This document shows positions 48,341 through 58,335 of a stretch of DNA of 64,000 bases, piece by piece. How positions within the stretch are numbered: the first letter of the stretch is position 1; each line of letters starts with the position of its first letter. Where the stretch lies: the NCBI RefSeq assembly GCF_017826695.1, contig NZ_JAFFZW010000008.1, positions 62,001-126,000 on the forward strand, given 5' to 3'. The notes beneath the pieces were generated by a model that did not search any database, had not been told where the DNA came from, and saw only the letters and a program-made list of their open reading frames with translations. This stretch comes from Pseudomonas alliivorans. GTDB lineage: Bacteria; Pseudomonadota; Gammaproteobacteria; Pseudomonadales; Pseudomonadaceae. The translations under genes were made by a program, and so were the position numbers.

Positions 48341-49071
48341 TTTCCATCAAAAACGTCAACAAGTGGTATGGGGACTTCCAGGTACTGACCGATTGCAGCA
48401 CCGAGGTCAGCAAGGGCGAAGTGGTCGTGGTCTGCGGGCCTTCCGGTTCCGGTAAGTCGACCCTGATCAAGTGCGTGAACGCCCTTGAGCCGTTCCAGAA
48501 AGGCGACATCGTGGTCGACGGCACGTCGATCTCCGACTCCAGGACCAACCTGCCGAAACTGCGCTCGCGCGTCGGCATGGTGTTTCAGCACTTCGAGCTG
48601 TTCCCGCACCTGACCATCGTCGAAAACCTGACCATCGCCCAGATCAAGGTGCTGGGTCGCAGCAAGGCCGAAGCCACCGAAAAAGGTTTGAAACTGCTGG
48701 ACCGTGTCGGCCTGTCCGAGCATGCCCACAAGCATCCCGGTCAGCTTTCCGGCGGTCAGCAGCAGCGCGTGGCGATTGCCCGTGCGCTGGCAATGGACCC
48801 GGTGGTCATGCTGTTCGACGAACCGACCTCGGCGCTCGACCCGGAAATGGTCAACGAAGTGCTCGACGTGATGGTGCAACTGGCTCACGAAGGCATGACC
48901 ATGATGTGCGTGACCCACGAAATGGGCTTCGCTCGCAAGGTCGCCAATCGTGTGATCTTCATGGACAAGGGACAGATCGTCGAAGACTGCGCCAAGGAAG
49001 AGTTCTTCGGTGACGTGTCTGCACGTTCCGAACGCGCCCAGCAATTCCTCGCCAAGATCCTCCAGCACTAA
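48337..49071 (+). CDS. aatP: glutamate/aspartate ABC transporter ATPase AatP
   Basis: 244 residues with complete Walker A (GPSGSGKST), signature [15 protein letters not shown], Walker [15 protein letters not shown] and H-loop [13 protein letters not shown]. It energises AatJQM. Followed after 59 bases by the sensor gene aauS; in P. aeruginosa ggt and ansB lie between, and both are missing here. Confidence 0.94.
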   Translation: MISIKNVNKWYGDFQVLTDCSTEVSKGEVVVVCGPSGSGKSTLIKCVNALEPFQKGDIVVDGTSISDSRTNLPKLRSRVGMVFQHFELFPHLTIVENLTIAQIKVLGRSKAEATEKGLKLLDRVGLSEHAHKHPGQLSGGQQQRVAIARALAMDPVVMLFDEPTSALDPEMVNEVLDVMVQLAHEGMTMMCVTHEMGFARKVANRVIFMDKGQIVEDCAKEEFFGDVSARSERAQQFLAKILQH

Positions 49072-49130
49072 GCATTACGCTGACAGCTGCCCGTTACACA
49101 CGGGTAGCTGTTCGGCTCAGGACGACTGTG

Positions 49131-51047
49131 ATGAAATGCGACCCCACTCTTTATCGCGCCGCGCCGCCATCACTTGCCGTGAAACCCCGCCTGATTCGCC
49201 AGCTGTTCCTCCCGCCCCTGATCTTCGTGCTGATGATCGGGCTCGGCTACGCTGCGTATCTGGTCAGCGAAAACAACGGCATCAAGAGCCTGAGCGAAAG
49301 CGGCGAACGTCAGTTGGAACTGCATGCTCGCACGGTCGAAAGCGAGATCAGCAAATACACCTACCTACCCAGCGTCCTGGAGCTGGAATCCAGCGTTTCG
49401 CAGTTGCTCAACGAGCCGACTCCCGAACTGCAGCAGGAGGTCAATCGCTACCTTGAAGGCCTGAACCGCCGCAGTCGCAGCCGCGCCATCTATGTGCTCG
49501 ACACCACCGGCCGCGTTCTGGCCACCAGTAACTGGCGTGACAGCGACAGCTATCAGGGCGAAGACCTGTCTTTCCGTGCCTATTTCCAGGATGCCGTGCG
49601 CGGCCTGCCCGGACGCTTCTACGGAATCGGCACCACCACGGGCGAATCCGGCTATTACCTGGCCCATGGTCTGGAAGAGAAAGGCCGGATCATCGGTGTT
49701 GCGGTGATCAAGGTTCGACTCGAAGCCCTTGAAGAACGCTGGCAGCGGGCACGCCTGGAAGCCTTCGTCAGTGACGAGAACGGCATCATCATCCTGTCCA
49801 GCGACCCGGCCCGCCGACTGAAATCGGTGCGTCCGCTGACGCCGGACATCAAGGAACGGCTGGCGCGCAGCCTGCAATATTACTGGTGGCCGCTGAACGA
49901 ACTGGTACCGCTGGAACGCGAGTCGCTGTCCGAAAGCGTCGAAAAACTCACCTTCCCCGCCAACGCTACCGTTGACCGCGAGCACACCCAGGTCAGCTAT
50001 CTGGCGCAGACACGCCCCTTGAGCGACAGCCCCTGGCACCTGACCCTGCTCACCCCGCTGGAAGACCTGCGCCGGGAAGCCGCCAGCCAAGGCATGCTGG
50101 TGGCCGTGGCCTGTGCACTGGTGACGTTTTTACTGATTGCCTGGAACGAACGCCGCAAGGTAATCGCCACCCGACTGGCCGCGCGCGAGGCGCTGGAAGC
50201 CGCCAACAATGAGCTGGAGCGCAAGATTGCCGAGCGCACCGAGCACCTGCGCGCCAGTAACGAACGCTTGAAGGCGCAGATTCGTGAACGTCGACAGGCC
50301 GAGGACACGTTGCGCAAAGCCCAGGATGAACTGGTGCAGGCCGGCAAACTCGCCGCCATCGGCCAGATGTCCACCAGCATCGCCCACGAGTTGAACCAGC
50401 CGCTGGCGGCCTTGCGTACACTGTCCGGCAATACGGTGCGTTTCCTGGAGCGCGGCGCGCTGGAAACCGCCAGCACCAACCTGCGCACCATCAATGATCT
50501 GGTGGACCGCATGGGGCGCATCACGGCCAGCCTGCGCGCCTTCGCCCGACGCGGCGACGACAAGGGCCAGGCTCAGTTGTGCAAGGCTCTGGACGCGGCG
50601 CTGCAGTTGCTTGCCGTACGGATCGAACAGTCCGCGCTGAAGGTGCACCAGGATTTTGCCGATGCCACGCTGGCCATCGACCAGACGCGTCTGGAACAGA
50701 TCCTCGTCAACCTGATCGGCAACGCGCTCGACGCCATGCACGCACAGCCCAGACCCGAGCTGTGGATCGAAGGAGCGATTGCCGACGGTCGTTACCGTCT
50801 GCTGGTGCGCGACAACGGTCACGGAATCGACATGGAAGCGCGCAAACATCTCTTCGAACCTTTCTTTACAACCAAACCCGGCGAACAAGGCCTCGGGCTC
50901 GGCCTGACCCTGTCAGCAAGCCTGGCGGCTGCGGCGGGCGGCAGCCTGAGTGCCGAGCATCCGGGAGATGGCGGCACCAGCTTTATCCTCTGCCTGCCAT
51001 TCATCGAAAACGCTCCAACCGAACCTCGCCAGGGCGAGCCGACATGA
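49131..51047 (+). CDS. aauS: acidic amino-acid sensor histidine kinase AauS
   Basis: 638 residues, DctB-like. A first membrane helix (LIRQLFLPPLIFVLMIGLGYAAYLV) is followed by a long periplasmic Cache sensor domain (about 45-300), a second helix (GMLVAVACALVTFLLIAW near 325-342), a coiled-coil linker, the phosphoacceptor His in SIAHELNQPLAALRT and ATP-binding N, G1 (DNGHGID) and G2 (GLGLGLTLS) boxes. It senses glutamate/aspartate and phosphorylates AauR. The start is ATG 49131, one codon after a GTG that also fits. Confidence 0.92.
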   Translation: MKCDPTLYRAAPPSLAVKPRLIRQLFLPPLIFVLMIGLGYAAYLVSENNGIKSLSESGERQLELHARTVESEISKYTYLPSVLELESSVSQLLNEPTPELQQEVNRYLEGLNRRSRSRAIYVLDTTGRVLATSNWRDSDSYQGEDLSFRAYFQDAVRGLPGRFYGIGTTTGESGYYLAHGLEEKGRIIGVAVIKVRLEALEERWQRARLEAFVSDENGIIILSSDPARRLKSVRPLTPDIKERLARSLQYYWWPLNELVPLERESLSESVEKLTFPANATVDREHTQVSYLAQTRPLSDSPWHLTLLTPLEDLRREAASQGMLVAVACALVTFLLIAWNERRKVIATRLAAREALEAANNELERKIAERTEHLRASNERLKAQIRERRQAEDTLRKAQDELVQAGKLAAIGQMSTSIAHELNQPLAALRTLSGNTVRFLERGALETASTNLRTINDLVDRMGRITASLRAFARRGDDKGQAQLCKALDAALQLLAVRIEQSALKVHQDFADATLAIDQTRLEQILVNLIGNALDAMHAQPRPELWIEGAIADGRYRLLVRDNGHGIDMEARKHLFEPFFTTKPGEQGLGLGLTLSASLAAAAGGSLSAEHPGDGGTSFILCLPFIENAPTEPRQGEPT

Positions 51048-51057
51048 GGCAACACCC

Positions 51058-52386
51058 ATGAACATCAACAACGACCTGACCGTCCTGATCGTTGAAGACG
51101 ATCCGCACGTGCTGCTGGGTTGTCAGCAGGCACTGGCGCTGGAAGATATTGTCAGCGAAGGTGTTTCGAGCGCCGAAGAAGCCTTGCTGCGCATTGGCGA
51201 CAACTTTGCAGGCATCGTCATCAGCGATATCCGTTTGCCAGGCATCGACGGGCTGGAGTTGCTGACCCGCCTCAAGGCCCGCGACAGCAGCTTGCCCGTG
51301 GTGCTGATTACCGGGCACGGCGATATTTCGATGGCCGTCAACGCCATGCGCGACGGCGCTTATGACTTCATGGAGAAGCCCTTCTCGCCCGAGCGCCTGG
51401 TGGACGTCACGCGTCGCGCGCTGGAGCAGCGCGGACTGGCGCGGGAAGTCTGGTCGCTGCGCAGGCAACTGGCCGAGCGCGACTCGCTGGAAGGCAAGAT
51501 CATCGGCCGCTCACCGGCCATGCAGAACCTGCGCGCCCTTATTGCCAATGTCGCTGACACCTCGGCCAACGTGCTGATCGAAGGTGAAACCGGCACCGGC
51601 AAGGAACTGGTCGCCCGTTGTCTGCACGATTTCAGCCGGCGCAAGGGCAGCCAGTTCGTGGCCCTCAATTGCGGAGGTCTGGCGGAAAGCCTGTTCGAGT
51701 CGGAAATCTTCGGCCATGAGGCCAACGCGTTTACCGGTGCGGGCAAGCGCCGGATCGGCAAGATCGAACACGCTGACAACGGCACGCTGTTTCTCGATGA
51801 AGTGGAAAGCATGCCGGTCAACCTGCAGATCAAACTATTGCGAGTACTGCAGGAGCGCACGCTGGAACGTCTCGGTTCAAACCAGAGCGTGGCGGTGGAT
51901 TGCCGGGTCATTGCCGCCACCAAGTCCGATCTGAACGCACTGGGCCGGACCAACCAGTTTCGCAGCGACCTGTATTACCGGCTGAACGTCGTGACGCTTG
52001 AGCTTCCGCCACTGCGCGAGCGTCGTGAAGACATTCTGCAATTGTTCGAGCACTTCCTGCAGTTGTCCTCGCTGCGATTCGACCGCGAGCCACCTGAACT
52101 GGACCGCCAGACCGTGTCGAACCTGATGAGCCATGACTGGCCGGGTAATGTGCGGGAGTTGCGCAACGTTGCCGAGCGCTTTTCGCTGGGTTTGCCCGCC
52201 TTCAAACAGACCGGCACGGTGATCGAGAATCAAAGCCTGGGTTTTGCCGAAGCGGTTGAGGCCTTTGAGCGCAACCTGCTCAGCGAGGCCTTGCAACGCA
52301 GTGGTGGCAATCTCAGCCAGGCCAGTCAGGAATTGGGCATGGCCAAGACCACGCTGTTCGACAAGGTCAAGAAATACGGGCTCTGA
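51058..52386 (+). CDS. aauR: sigma-54 response regulator AauR
   Basis: 442 residues. Receiver 8-120 (DDPHVLLGCQQALALE, phosphoacceptor D in VISDIRLPGIDGLE), AAA+ domain about 140-375 with Walker A GETGTGKE and the sigma-54 loop as ANAFTGA (the usual GAFTGA has Asn here), Walker B-type GTLFLDEVE, and a C-terminal Fis-type HTH (GGNLSQASQELGMAKTTLFDKVKKYGL). It activates aatJQMP from TTCGG-N4-CCGAA sites. ATG 51058 has GAGGC ahead and gives the family-standard start; aauS ends 11 bases upstream. Confidence 0.93.
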   Translation: MNINNDLTVLIVEDDPHVLLGCQQALALEDIVSEGVSSAEEALLRIGDNFAGIVISDIRLPGIDGLELLTRLKARDSSLPVVLITGHGDISMAVNAMRDGAYDFMEKPFSPERLVDVTRRALEQRGLAREVWSLRRQLAERDSLEGKIIGRSPAMQNLRALIANVADTSANVLIEGETGTGKELVARCLHDFSRRKGSQFVALNCGGLAESLFESEIFGHEANAFTGAGKRRIGKIEHADNGTLFLDEVESMPVNLQIKLLRVLQERTLERLGSNQSVAVDCRVIAATKSDLNALGRTNQFRSDLYYRLNVVTLELPPLRERREDILQLFEHFLQLSSLRFDREPPELDRQTVSNLMSHDWPGNVRELRNVAERFSLGLPAFKQTGTVIENQSLGFAEAVEAFERNLLSEALQRSGGNLSQASQELGMAKTTLFDKVKKYGL

Positions 52387-52432
52387 ACCGTCAACTCACG
52401 GCGCGATGACGCCTTTCAAGCAGGAGAATCCA

Positions 52433-52771
52433 TTGGATCTGGTACTCAAGGCCCTGTTGGGCGGCGCGGTGGTGGTAATACTTGCGGCGCTGGCCAAGAC
52501 CCGCAATTACTACATCGCAGGCCTGGTGCCGCTGTTTCCAACCTTCGCGCTGATCGCCCATTACATCGTCGGCAAGGGCCGTTCGCTGGACGATCTGAAA
52601 ACCACCATCCTGTTCGGCATGTGGTCGATCATCCCCTACTTCGTTTACCTCGCGGCGCTTTACCTGCTGGTCGACCGTCTGCGCCTGGAAGCCTCACTGG
52701 CACTGGCAGCCGTCGCCTGGCTGATCGCTGCGACGCTGCTGGTGACGGTGTGGGTCAGGATTCACGGATAA
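52433..52771 (+). CDS. glpM: membrane protein GlpM
   Basis: 112 residues with three to four hydrophobic helices and GlpM phrases LARTRNYYIAGLVPLFPTFALIAHYIVG-like (here LAKTRNYYIAGL, PLFPTFALIAHYIVG) and ILFGMWSIIPYFVYL. GlpM was linked to efficient alginate production in P. aeruginosa. I chose the TTG at 52433 because AGGAG lies six bases ahead; an ATG at 52407 has no such site. In P. aeruginosa glpM follows glpD; here the aat/aau locus lies between. Confidence 0.88.
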   Translation: MDLVLKALLGGAVVVILAALAKTRNYYIAGLVPLFPTFALIAHYIVGKGRSLDDLKTTILFGMWSIIPYFVYLAALYLLVDRLRLEASLALAAVAWLIAATLLVTVWVRIHG

Positions 52772-52788
52772 CGGCGTCAGCGATTTTC

Positions 52789-53436
52789 TTATTTCGCTTC
52801 GCTGACAATCTGCCGAATCGCGCTGACAAACACATCCACCGGCTGACCGCCCGAAACGGCGTACTGGTCGTTGAACACGATGGTCGGCACCGAGCTGACG
52901 CCGCGTGAGGTCCAGAGCTGTTCGGCCTCGCGTACCTCGCTCGCGTATTCGTTATTATCCAGAACGGCTTGAGCGCGCACGCGGTCCAGACCCACTTTCT
53001 GCGCCACATCTGCCAGTGTCTGGTGATTGGAAGGATCTTTAAGATCGCTGAAATACGCTTCGAACAGTGCGTCTTTCAAGGCATGCTGCTTGCCTTCAAG
53101 CTCGGCCCAGTGCAGCAGACGATGGGCGTCGAACGTGTTGTAAATACGCCGCTCGCCCTGAGCGAAGACAAAGCCCTGCTCGGCACCGCGCTCGCGGATG
53201 GTGTCGTGGATGCCTTCGATCTGTGCGGGTGTCGAACCATACTTTTCGGCGATGTGTTCCTTGATGTCCTGCCCTTCGGCCGGCATGTTCGGGTTCAGCT
53301 CGAACGGCTGGAAATGGATCTGTGCCTGTACTTCATCGCCCAGTTCAGCCAGCGCCTTGTCCAGCGCTCGCAGACCGATGACACACCAAGGGCAGGAAAC
53401 GTCGGAAACGAAATCGATTTTCAGTGCAGTGCTCAT
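52789..53436 (-). CDS. DsbA-family oxidoreductase (FrnE-like)
   Basis: 215 residues with a thioredoxin fold, C15-P-W-C18 active site (SDVSCPWCVIG) and an inserted helical domain. The C-terminal cis-Pro is in VSSVPTIVFNDQYAVSGGQP. FrnE-type proteins are cytoplasmic (no signal peptide here) and act on oxidised thiols or polyketide intermediates; a physiological substrate is not known for this one. It lies between glpM and an alpha/beta hydrolase gene. Confidence 0.85.
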   Translation of the reverse strand: MSTALKIDFVSDVSCPWCVIGLRALDKALAELGDEVQAQIHFQPFELNPNMPAEGQDIKEHIAEKYGSTPAQIEGIHDTIRERGAEQGFVFAQGERRIYNTFDAHRLLHWAELEGKQHALKDALFEAYFSDLKDPSNHQTLADVAQKVGLDRVRAQAVLDNNEYASEVREAEQLWTSRGVSSVPTIVFNDQYAVSGGQPVDVFVSAIRQIVSEAK

Positions 53437-53506
53437 GCAGGCCCTCGCTCAATCGGCAAAAACCACACGATACACTTCTGCCCATCCCTTTCAACCGTGC
53501 CGGGTT

Positions 53507-54499
53507 TTACAACTGGGCCAGGCTGCGACCGTCTTCGTGCTGCGCCTTCAGGTAAGGCAGCACGGCGCCGAGCAGAGGCGCCTTGAACGCCTCTTGAAAA
53601 CGGTGCGCAAGCCCTGGGATCAATCGCAACTGACTGCCCTGAATATGCGCCGCGACATGCACGCCATGCATTACCGGCAGCAGCGGGTCAGCCGTGCCGT
53701 GCACCACAAGCACCGGCAAGCGCAGGCGGTTGAGCAGTTCGACACGACTAGGCTCTGCCAGAATCGCCATGATCTGACGCTTGACGCCCTCAGGGTTGAA
53801 CGCCCGGTCATAGGACACGGCAGCCTGATGCAGCAGTTGCGCCCGATCATCCTTGACCTCCGGGCTGCCCAATGCCGCCAGCAGGTCGGCCTGTTGTTCG
53901 ATGGCCATCTCGCGGTTCGGCGCACCACGGCGGGCCAGCAATTGCATCAACGCTGCGCTGGGCATCGGCAGACCCTGCGCGCCGGAACTGGTCATGATCA
54001 GCGTCATGCTCTCGACCCGCGAAGGCGCAAGATCAGCCAGATGCTGGGCAATCATCCCGCCCATGCTGGCACCGAGCACGTGGAACTGCCGAATCTGCAA
54101 CACATCCATCAGGCCCAGCGCATCGTCGGCCATGTCGGTCAGCGAGTAAGGCGCGGACACCGGCAGGCCCAGCTTGTAGCGCAGCACTTCATAGGTAAGG
54201 TTGGCATCGGCAGGCTGTTGCACCCAGGTCGACAGACCGACATCACGGTTGTCGTAACGAATCACGCGATAGCCCTGCTGACAGAGCGCAACCACGACTT
54301 CATCAGGCCAGTGAATCAATTGCCCGCCCAGCCCCATGACCAGCAGCAAGGCAGGGTCGGACTCACTGCCGATACTCTGGTAGGCAATCCGGACGTCCTT
54401 GAGGTCGGCCATTTGCACAGGAACATCAACACTGCATTGATCGGCCGCAAAAGACGGCAAGCCGCACAAAAGCGCGGCCAGAAAAAGTAAAACCCGCAT
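53507..54499 (-). CDS. secreted alpha/beta hydrolase
   Basis: 330 residues with a Sec signal peptide ([18 protein letters not shown]). The hydrolase fold is visible as [14 protein letters not shown] (oxyanion hole), [14 protein letters not shown] (nucleophile Ser in GASMGG), a C-terminal [11 protein letters not shown] (catalytic Asp) and GLAHRFQE (catalytic His). Substrate unknown. A homologue follows glpM in P. aeruginosa (PA3586), before metR, so the gene order is conserved. Confidence 0.85.
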   Translation of the reverse strand: MRVLLFLAALLCGLPSFAADQCSVDVPVQMADLKDVRIAYQSIGSESDPALLLVMGLGGQLIHWPDEVVVALCQQGYRVIRYDNRDVGLSTWVQQPADANLTYEVLRYKLGLPVSAPYSLTDMADDALGLMDVLQIRQFHVLGASMGGMIAQHLADLAPSRVESMTLIMTSSGAQGLPMPSAALMQLLARRGAPNREMAIEQQADLLAALGSPEVKDDRAQLLHQAAVSYDRAFNPEGVKRQIMAILAEPSRVELLNRLRLPVLVVHGTADPLLPVMHGVHVAAHIQGSQLRLIPGLAHRFQEAFKAPLLGAVLPYLKAQHEDGRSLAQL

Positions 54500-54630
54500 G
54501 AAAAAACACCAAAAAACAGATCCCCAGTAGGCCGCGAGTCTGATGATGTTTTACAAAGCGCGCTGCCACAGTTACGTGACAATTTGATGAAGGGTGCTCA
54601 ACGGTCGTTTACGGGCCTGAGCAAACCCGA

Positions 54631-55332
54631 TCAGGCACAGGCCAGCAGCAGGTTATCGCCAAACCGGGCACGCGCCTCCTGAACCAGCTCGACCTGATCG
54701 CTGGCGCTGCCGAGGGAAAGGACTTTGTAGACCGGCAGGCGATCAAACACCGGCGCCAGCTGCTCAGGCACGCTGACGCTGTCGATGTGCAGGCCGGTAA
54801 CCGGCAACAAGGCGGCTACGCCAAGGTTGTCCTTAAGGTCGCCACGGTAGGTCGCGACCAGTTTCTTCATCGGTGAGTATTGAAGGATGTGGTACGCGCG
54901 CTCAAACGCATTGCGCCATTCCAGCGGCAGGTCCAGGGTCAGGATCGGCTCATCGATCTGCACCCACTCGACACCTCTGGCAGCCAGTCGACCGAAAATC
55001 TCGCCGTAGGCAGGCAACAGTCGTTCCAGCAGGTCGAGCTTGTCCAGGCCCTCTTCTGCCCGAGCGAACCAGAGGTACGTCAGCGGACCGATGACAGAAG
55101 TTTTGTGACCCTGCGCTTCGGCTTCCTGAGCATCCTTGAGCAGCAGCTCCCAATCCGGCTGGAAACGCTGGTCCTTAACCAGATGAGGAATCAGCGACGA
55201 AAACTGATCCGCCATCCACTGGTCTGGCGTGTGCGGAGAGGATTCATCACGCTGCCAGCACGCCCGCAGAGCCTGTTGCAATTCACGATCAGCGCCGATG
55301 CGCAGCGAGTCAGGGGTGTGTGCCAGAGCCAT
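54631..55332 (-). pseudogene. metE: metE remnant: N-terminal part of cobalamin-independent methionine synthase
   Basis: A 233-residue reading frame that matches only scattered N-terminal portions of MetE. After MALAHTPDSLRIGADRELQQALR it jumps over about 75 residues to QWMADQFSSLIPHLVKDQRF, then continues through RGVEWVQIDEPILTLDLPLEWRNAF and stops after GDNLLLACA. The whole C-terminal barrel with the zinc-binding Cys and homocysteine site is gone, so it cannot be a methionine synthase. The frame itself has a strong GGAGGACGCC before its ATG and no internal stop. It is divergent from metR, which normally activates metE. Methionine synthase activity presumably comes from MetH elsewhere. Confidence 0.85.
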
Positions 55333-55438
55333 GAGGCGTCCTCCATAAAAGATGGTGCTATTGTCGACAGCCGAAGCATCATGAGACAAACTCATTTTTT
55401 TCGTGTTGATCACAAATACTATTCATGGAGCACTGACC

Positions 55439-56356
55439 GTGCTTGAGATACGCCACCTCAAAACGCTCCACGCCCTGCGTGAAGCTGACAGCCTTGTAGA
55501 AGCGGCCGAACGCCTGCACCTGACCCAGTCGGCACTCTCACACCAGTTCAAGGAACTGGAAGAGCGCATGGGCATGCCGCTGTTCGTGCGCAAGACCAAA
55601 CCGGTTCGGTTCACCAGTGCCGGTCTGCGCCTGCTGCAACTGGCAGATTCGCTGCTGCCCCAGCTTCGCGGTGCCGAACGGGACATCGCACGGCTTGCGG
55701 GCGGCACCGCGGGCCGCCTGCACATGGCCATCGAATGCCACAGCTGTTTTCAGTGGCTGATGCCAACCATCGACCAGTTCCGTGATGCCTGGCCGGAGGT
55801 GGAGCTGGATCTGTCCTCGGGCTTCTCGTTCGCTCCGCTGCCTGCGCTGGCCCGTGGCGATCTGGATCTGGTCGTGACTTCGGACCCGCTGGAGTTGCCC
55901 GGCATTACCTACGTGCCGCTGTTCACCTACGAAGCAATGCTCGCGGTTGCCAATCAGCATGCGCTGGCGAGCAGACCCTACGTGGTTCCTGAAGACCTGT
56001 TGACTGAAACGCTGATCACGTATCCGGTTGAACGCGACCGGCTGGATATCTTCACGCGTTTTCTCGAACCAGCCGACATCGAGCCCGCGCAAGTGAGGAC
56101 TTCGGAACTGACCGTGATGATGATGCAACTGGTCGCCAGCGGACGTGGCGTGTGCGGCATGCCCCACTGGGCGCTGCACGAGTACAGCTCGCGCGGCTAT
56201 GTCAAAGGCAAGCGGCTTGGTGAGAAGGGATTGTTCGCAACGCTTTACGCCGGTATCCGCGCCGACATGCTGGACGCCCCTTACATGCGCGATTTTCTGC
56301 TGACCGCCAAGGACACTTCATTCTCGACGCTGGACGGTGTCAGCGCGGTTCGCTGA
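55439..56356 (+). CDS. metR: methionine biosynthesis regulator MetR
   Basis: 305 residues, LysR family. HTH at residues 1-60 (SLVEAAERLHLTQSALSHQFKELEERMGMPLF) and a type-2 periplasmic-binding-protein effector domain (GRLHMAIECHSCFQWLMP onward). MetR responds to homocysteine. The GTG at 55439 has GGAG eight bases ahead. It sits divergent to the metE remnant with a shared 106-bp intergenic region that should hold its own operator. In the absence of metE it must regulate other genes or itself. Confidence 0.92.
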   Translation: MLEIRHLKTLHALREADSLVEAAERLHLTQSALSHQFKELEERMGMPLFVRKTKPVRFTSAGLRLLQLADSLLPQLRGAERDIARLAGGTAGRLHMAIECHSCFQWLMPTIDQFRDAWPEVELDLSSGFSFAPLPALARGDLDLVVTSDPLELPGITYVPLFTYEAMLAVANQHALASRPYVVPEDLLTETLITYPVERDRLDIFTRFLEPADIEPAQVRTSELTVMMMQLVASGRGVCGMPHWALHEYSSRGYVKGKRLGEKGLFATLYAGIRADMLDAPYMRDFLLTAKDTSFSTLDGVSAVR

Positions 56357-56371
56357 CACCCTGCCTGCAAC

Positions 56372-56782
56372 TCAGACGACCTGGGCCTGCCGCTGCCTGT
56401 AGAGCGGCAGAATGAGGTCGCGGGTCAGCGGAGCCAGGTGCAGCTCCACGTCAGTCTGCGTGCCGATCCAGATCACTTCCTCAATCTCGGCAGCGGGCAC
56501 CGCCTGCGCGTCGGTCATCACCTCGAACAAATGGCAATGAACCTCAAAGCCAGGTTCATTGGCCGCAGGTGCGGTGAACTCACCGAGGAAAGCGGCCTGT
56601 TGCGGATCAATGACCAACCCCAGCTCTTCTTTCAGTTCCCTGGCCAATGCCACGGCTGCGGCTTCGCCAGGTTCTATCTTGCCGCCCGGCTGCATGAACG
56701 CCTGGGTGCCGCGTTTGCGCACCAGCAGGGTCTTGCCATCCGCAGCGATCAGCAAGGCTGCCGCAATAGTGATGAGCTTCAT
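56372..56782 (-). CDS. NUDIX hydrolase
   Basis: 136 residues. The Nudix box is intact: [23 protein letters not shown], with the catalytic Glu pair near residue 55, following [17 protein letters not shown]. Enzymes of this size hydrolyse nucleoside diphosphate derivatives; MutT-like sanitation is the most common role, but the substrate cannot be read from the sequence. It overlaps ddlA by four bases (ATGA). Confidence 0.85.
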   Translation of the reverse strand: MKLITIAAALLIAADGKTLLVRKRGTQAFMQPGGKIEPGEAAAVALARELKEELGLVIDPQQAAFLGEFTAPAANEPGFEVHCHLFEVMTDAQAVPAAEIEEVIWIGTQTDVELHLAPLTRDLILPLYRQRQAQVV

Positions 56783-57870
56783 GCAAAGATATCCGTCTTC
56801 AGCAGTCGCGACTCGTCGGCGCGCTCCAGCGCCAGCGTGATCAGCCGATCAATCAGCCCGGCGTAGGAAAGACCGCTGGCCTGCCACAACTTGGGGTACA
56901 TGCTGATGGAGGTGAAACCGGGAATGGTGTTCACCTCGTTGATGATGATGTCGCGCGCCTCGGTGACGAAGAAATCGACCCGAGACAGCCCTGCACAGCC
57001 AAGCACCTTGTAGGCGGTCAGCGCGACATTGCGCACCTCATCGCTCAGATCCGTAGCCAGCTCTGCCGGAATCGCAATACGTGCCTGATCGCCGTTGAGG
57101 TATTTGGTGTCGTAGGCATAGAACTCATCATTGGCAACCACCTCACCGCACACGCTGACCTGCGGATCGCGGTTGCCCAGCACAGCGCATTCCACTTCAC
57201 GCCCCACAATGCCCTGTTCGATCAACAGTTTGTGGTCGAACTGGAAACCCAGCGCCAGAGCAGCCTGGAAACCGGCTTCGTCCATGACCTTGCTGACGCC
57301 CACCGAAGAACCCTGGCTGGCCGGTTTGACGAACATCGGCAAACCCAGCTGACTGGCCACGTCGGTAAAGTGGACGGTCTGGCCGCGGGTCAGCACGACA
57401 AACGGCGCGACGGCAATCCCGGCATCGCGCAACAGACGCTTGGTCACGTCCTTGTCCATGCAGGCGGCCGAGCCGAGCACGTCAGGGCCTACAAACGGAA
57501 TCGCCAGCAGGCGCAGCAGGCCTTGCAGCGAGCCATCTTCGCCAAAGGCACCATGAATCAGCGGAAACACCACCTCGATACGCGCCAGTTGCTTACCGGT
57601 TTCAACCTCGACGAACTGACCGTCAGCGCTGCCCGGCAACAGTGCCAGACGCTTGCCCGCAGTGCTCAGGCTGATTCTTGCCGGGTCGTCCGGATTGAGC
57701 AGGTAATCGCCTTCGTCGAACCACAACCAGTTGCCCAGTTTGTCGATGCCGATCAGGGTCAGCTCATAGCTTCCACGATCAATCGCATTGATCACATTGC
57801 GCGCGGACTGCAACGAAACTTCGTGTTCGCTGGATTGCCCACCGAAAATGATGGCCACTGACTTTTTCAA
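56779..57870 (-). CDS. ddlA: D-alanine--D-alanine ligase
   Basis: 363 residues, the longer DdlA type. ATP-grasp elements are [19 protein letters not shown] at the start, [18 protein letters not shown] (the catalytic loop), [16 protein letters not shown], and the metal-binding end [19 protein letters not shown]. It makes D-Ala-D-Ala for peptidoglycan in the cytoplasm. Convergent with metR; coupled to the NUDIX gene. Confidence 0.95.
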   Translation of the reverse strand: MKKSVAIIFGGQSSEHEVSLQSARNVINAIDRGSYELTLIGIDKLGNWLWFDEGDYLLNPDDPARISLSTAGKRLALLPGSADGQFVEVETGKQLARIEVVFPLIHGAFGEDGSLQGLLRLLAIPFVGPDVLGSAACMDKDVTKRLLRDAGIAVAPFVVLTRGQTVHFTDVASQLGLPMFVKPASQGSSVGVSKVMDEAGFQAALALGFQFDHKLLIEQGIVGREVECAVLGNRDPQVSVCGEVVANDEFYAYDTKYLNGDQARIAIPAELATDLSDEVRNVALTAYKVLGCAGLSRVDFFVTEARDIIINEVNTIPGFTSISMYPKLWQASGLSYAGLIDRLITLALERADESRLLKTDIFA

Positions 57871-57959
57871 AGCGGGTACTCCTGTTTTTCAGGCCGCGAA
57901 GATAAAAGCAATTCCCGCCAATAGTCCAGAGGACGAGTGGTCGCAACCCTCAATCCCGG

Positions 57960-58012
57960 CAAAAAAAATCCCGGTCATGGGCAATCCTGTACGGATGGCC
58001 CCTGACCGGGAC
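57960..58012 (-). terminator. Rho-independent terminator of the L31 gene
   Basis: On the minus strand TCCCGGTCA pairs with TGACCGGGA and is followed by a run of eight T. It lies just past the stop of the type B L31 gene and before ddlA. Confidence 0.85.
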
Positions 58013-58022
58013 GGGTGATGGA

Positions 58023-58304
58023 TCATTGACCTGTAGAAGCGTCTTTCCTGGTGCCGGAACCAAAGGTGGCGAAACGCTTGTTGAAACCTGCGATCCGGCC
58101 TTCGCTGGTGGTCTTGCGTTGCTGGCCGGTGTACATCGGGTGCGATGCGCTGGACACGTCGAGCGCCACGTAGGGGTAAGTATTGCCGTCGGTGTGCTGG
58201 TGGGTGCGCTCTGTATCCACTGTCGAACCGATCAGAAAGTAGACGTCGGCTGCGGTGTCATGGAACAGCACGGTGCGGTATGCGGGATGGATATCGGGTT
58301 TCAT
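58023..58304 (-). CDS. rpmE2: ribosomal protein L31 type B (zinc-independent)
   Basis: 93 residues ([20 protein letters not shown]...), the YkgM/RpmE2 paralogue of L31. It lacks the C-x-C and C-x2-C zinc ligands of the ordinary L31, so it can replace it on the ribosome when zinc is short. A likely Zur box lies upstream, and it has its own terminator. Confidence 0.95.
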   Translation of the reverse strand: MKPDIHPAYRTVLFHDTAADVYFLIGSTVDTERTHQHTDGNTYPYVALDVSSASHPMYTGQQRKTTSEGRIAGFNKRFATFGSGTRKDASTGQ

Positions 58305-58335
58305 GGATGCCTCCGGTCAAGCATGTGATTTAAGC

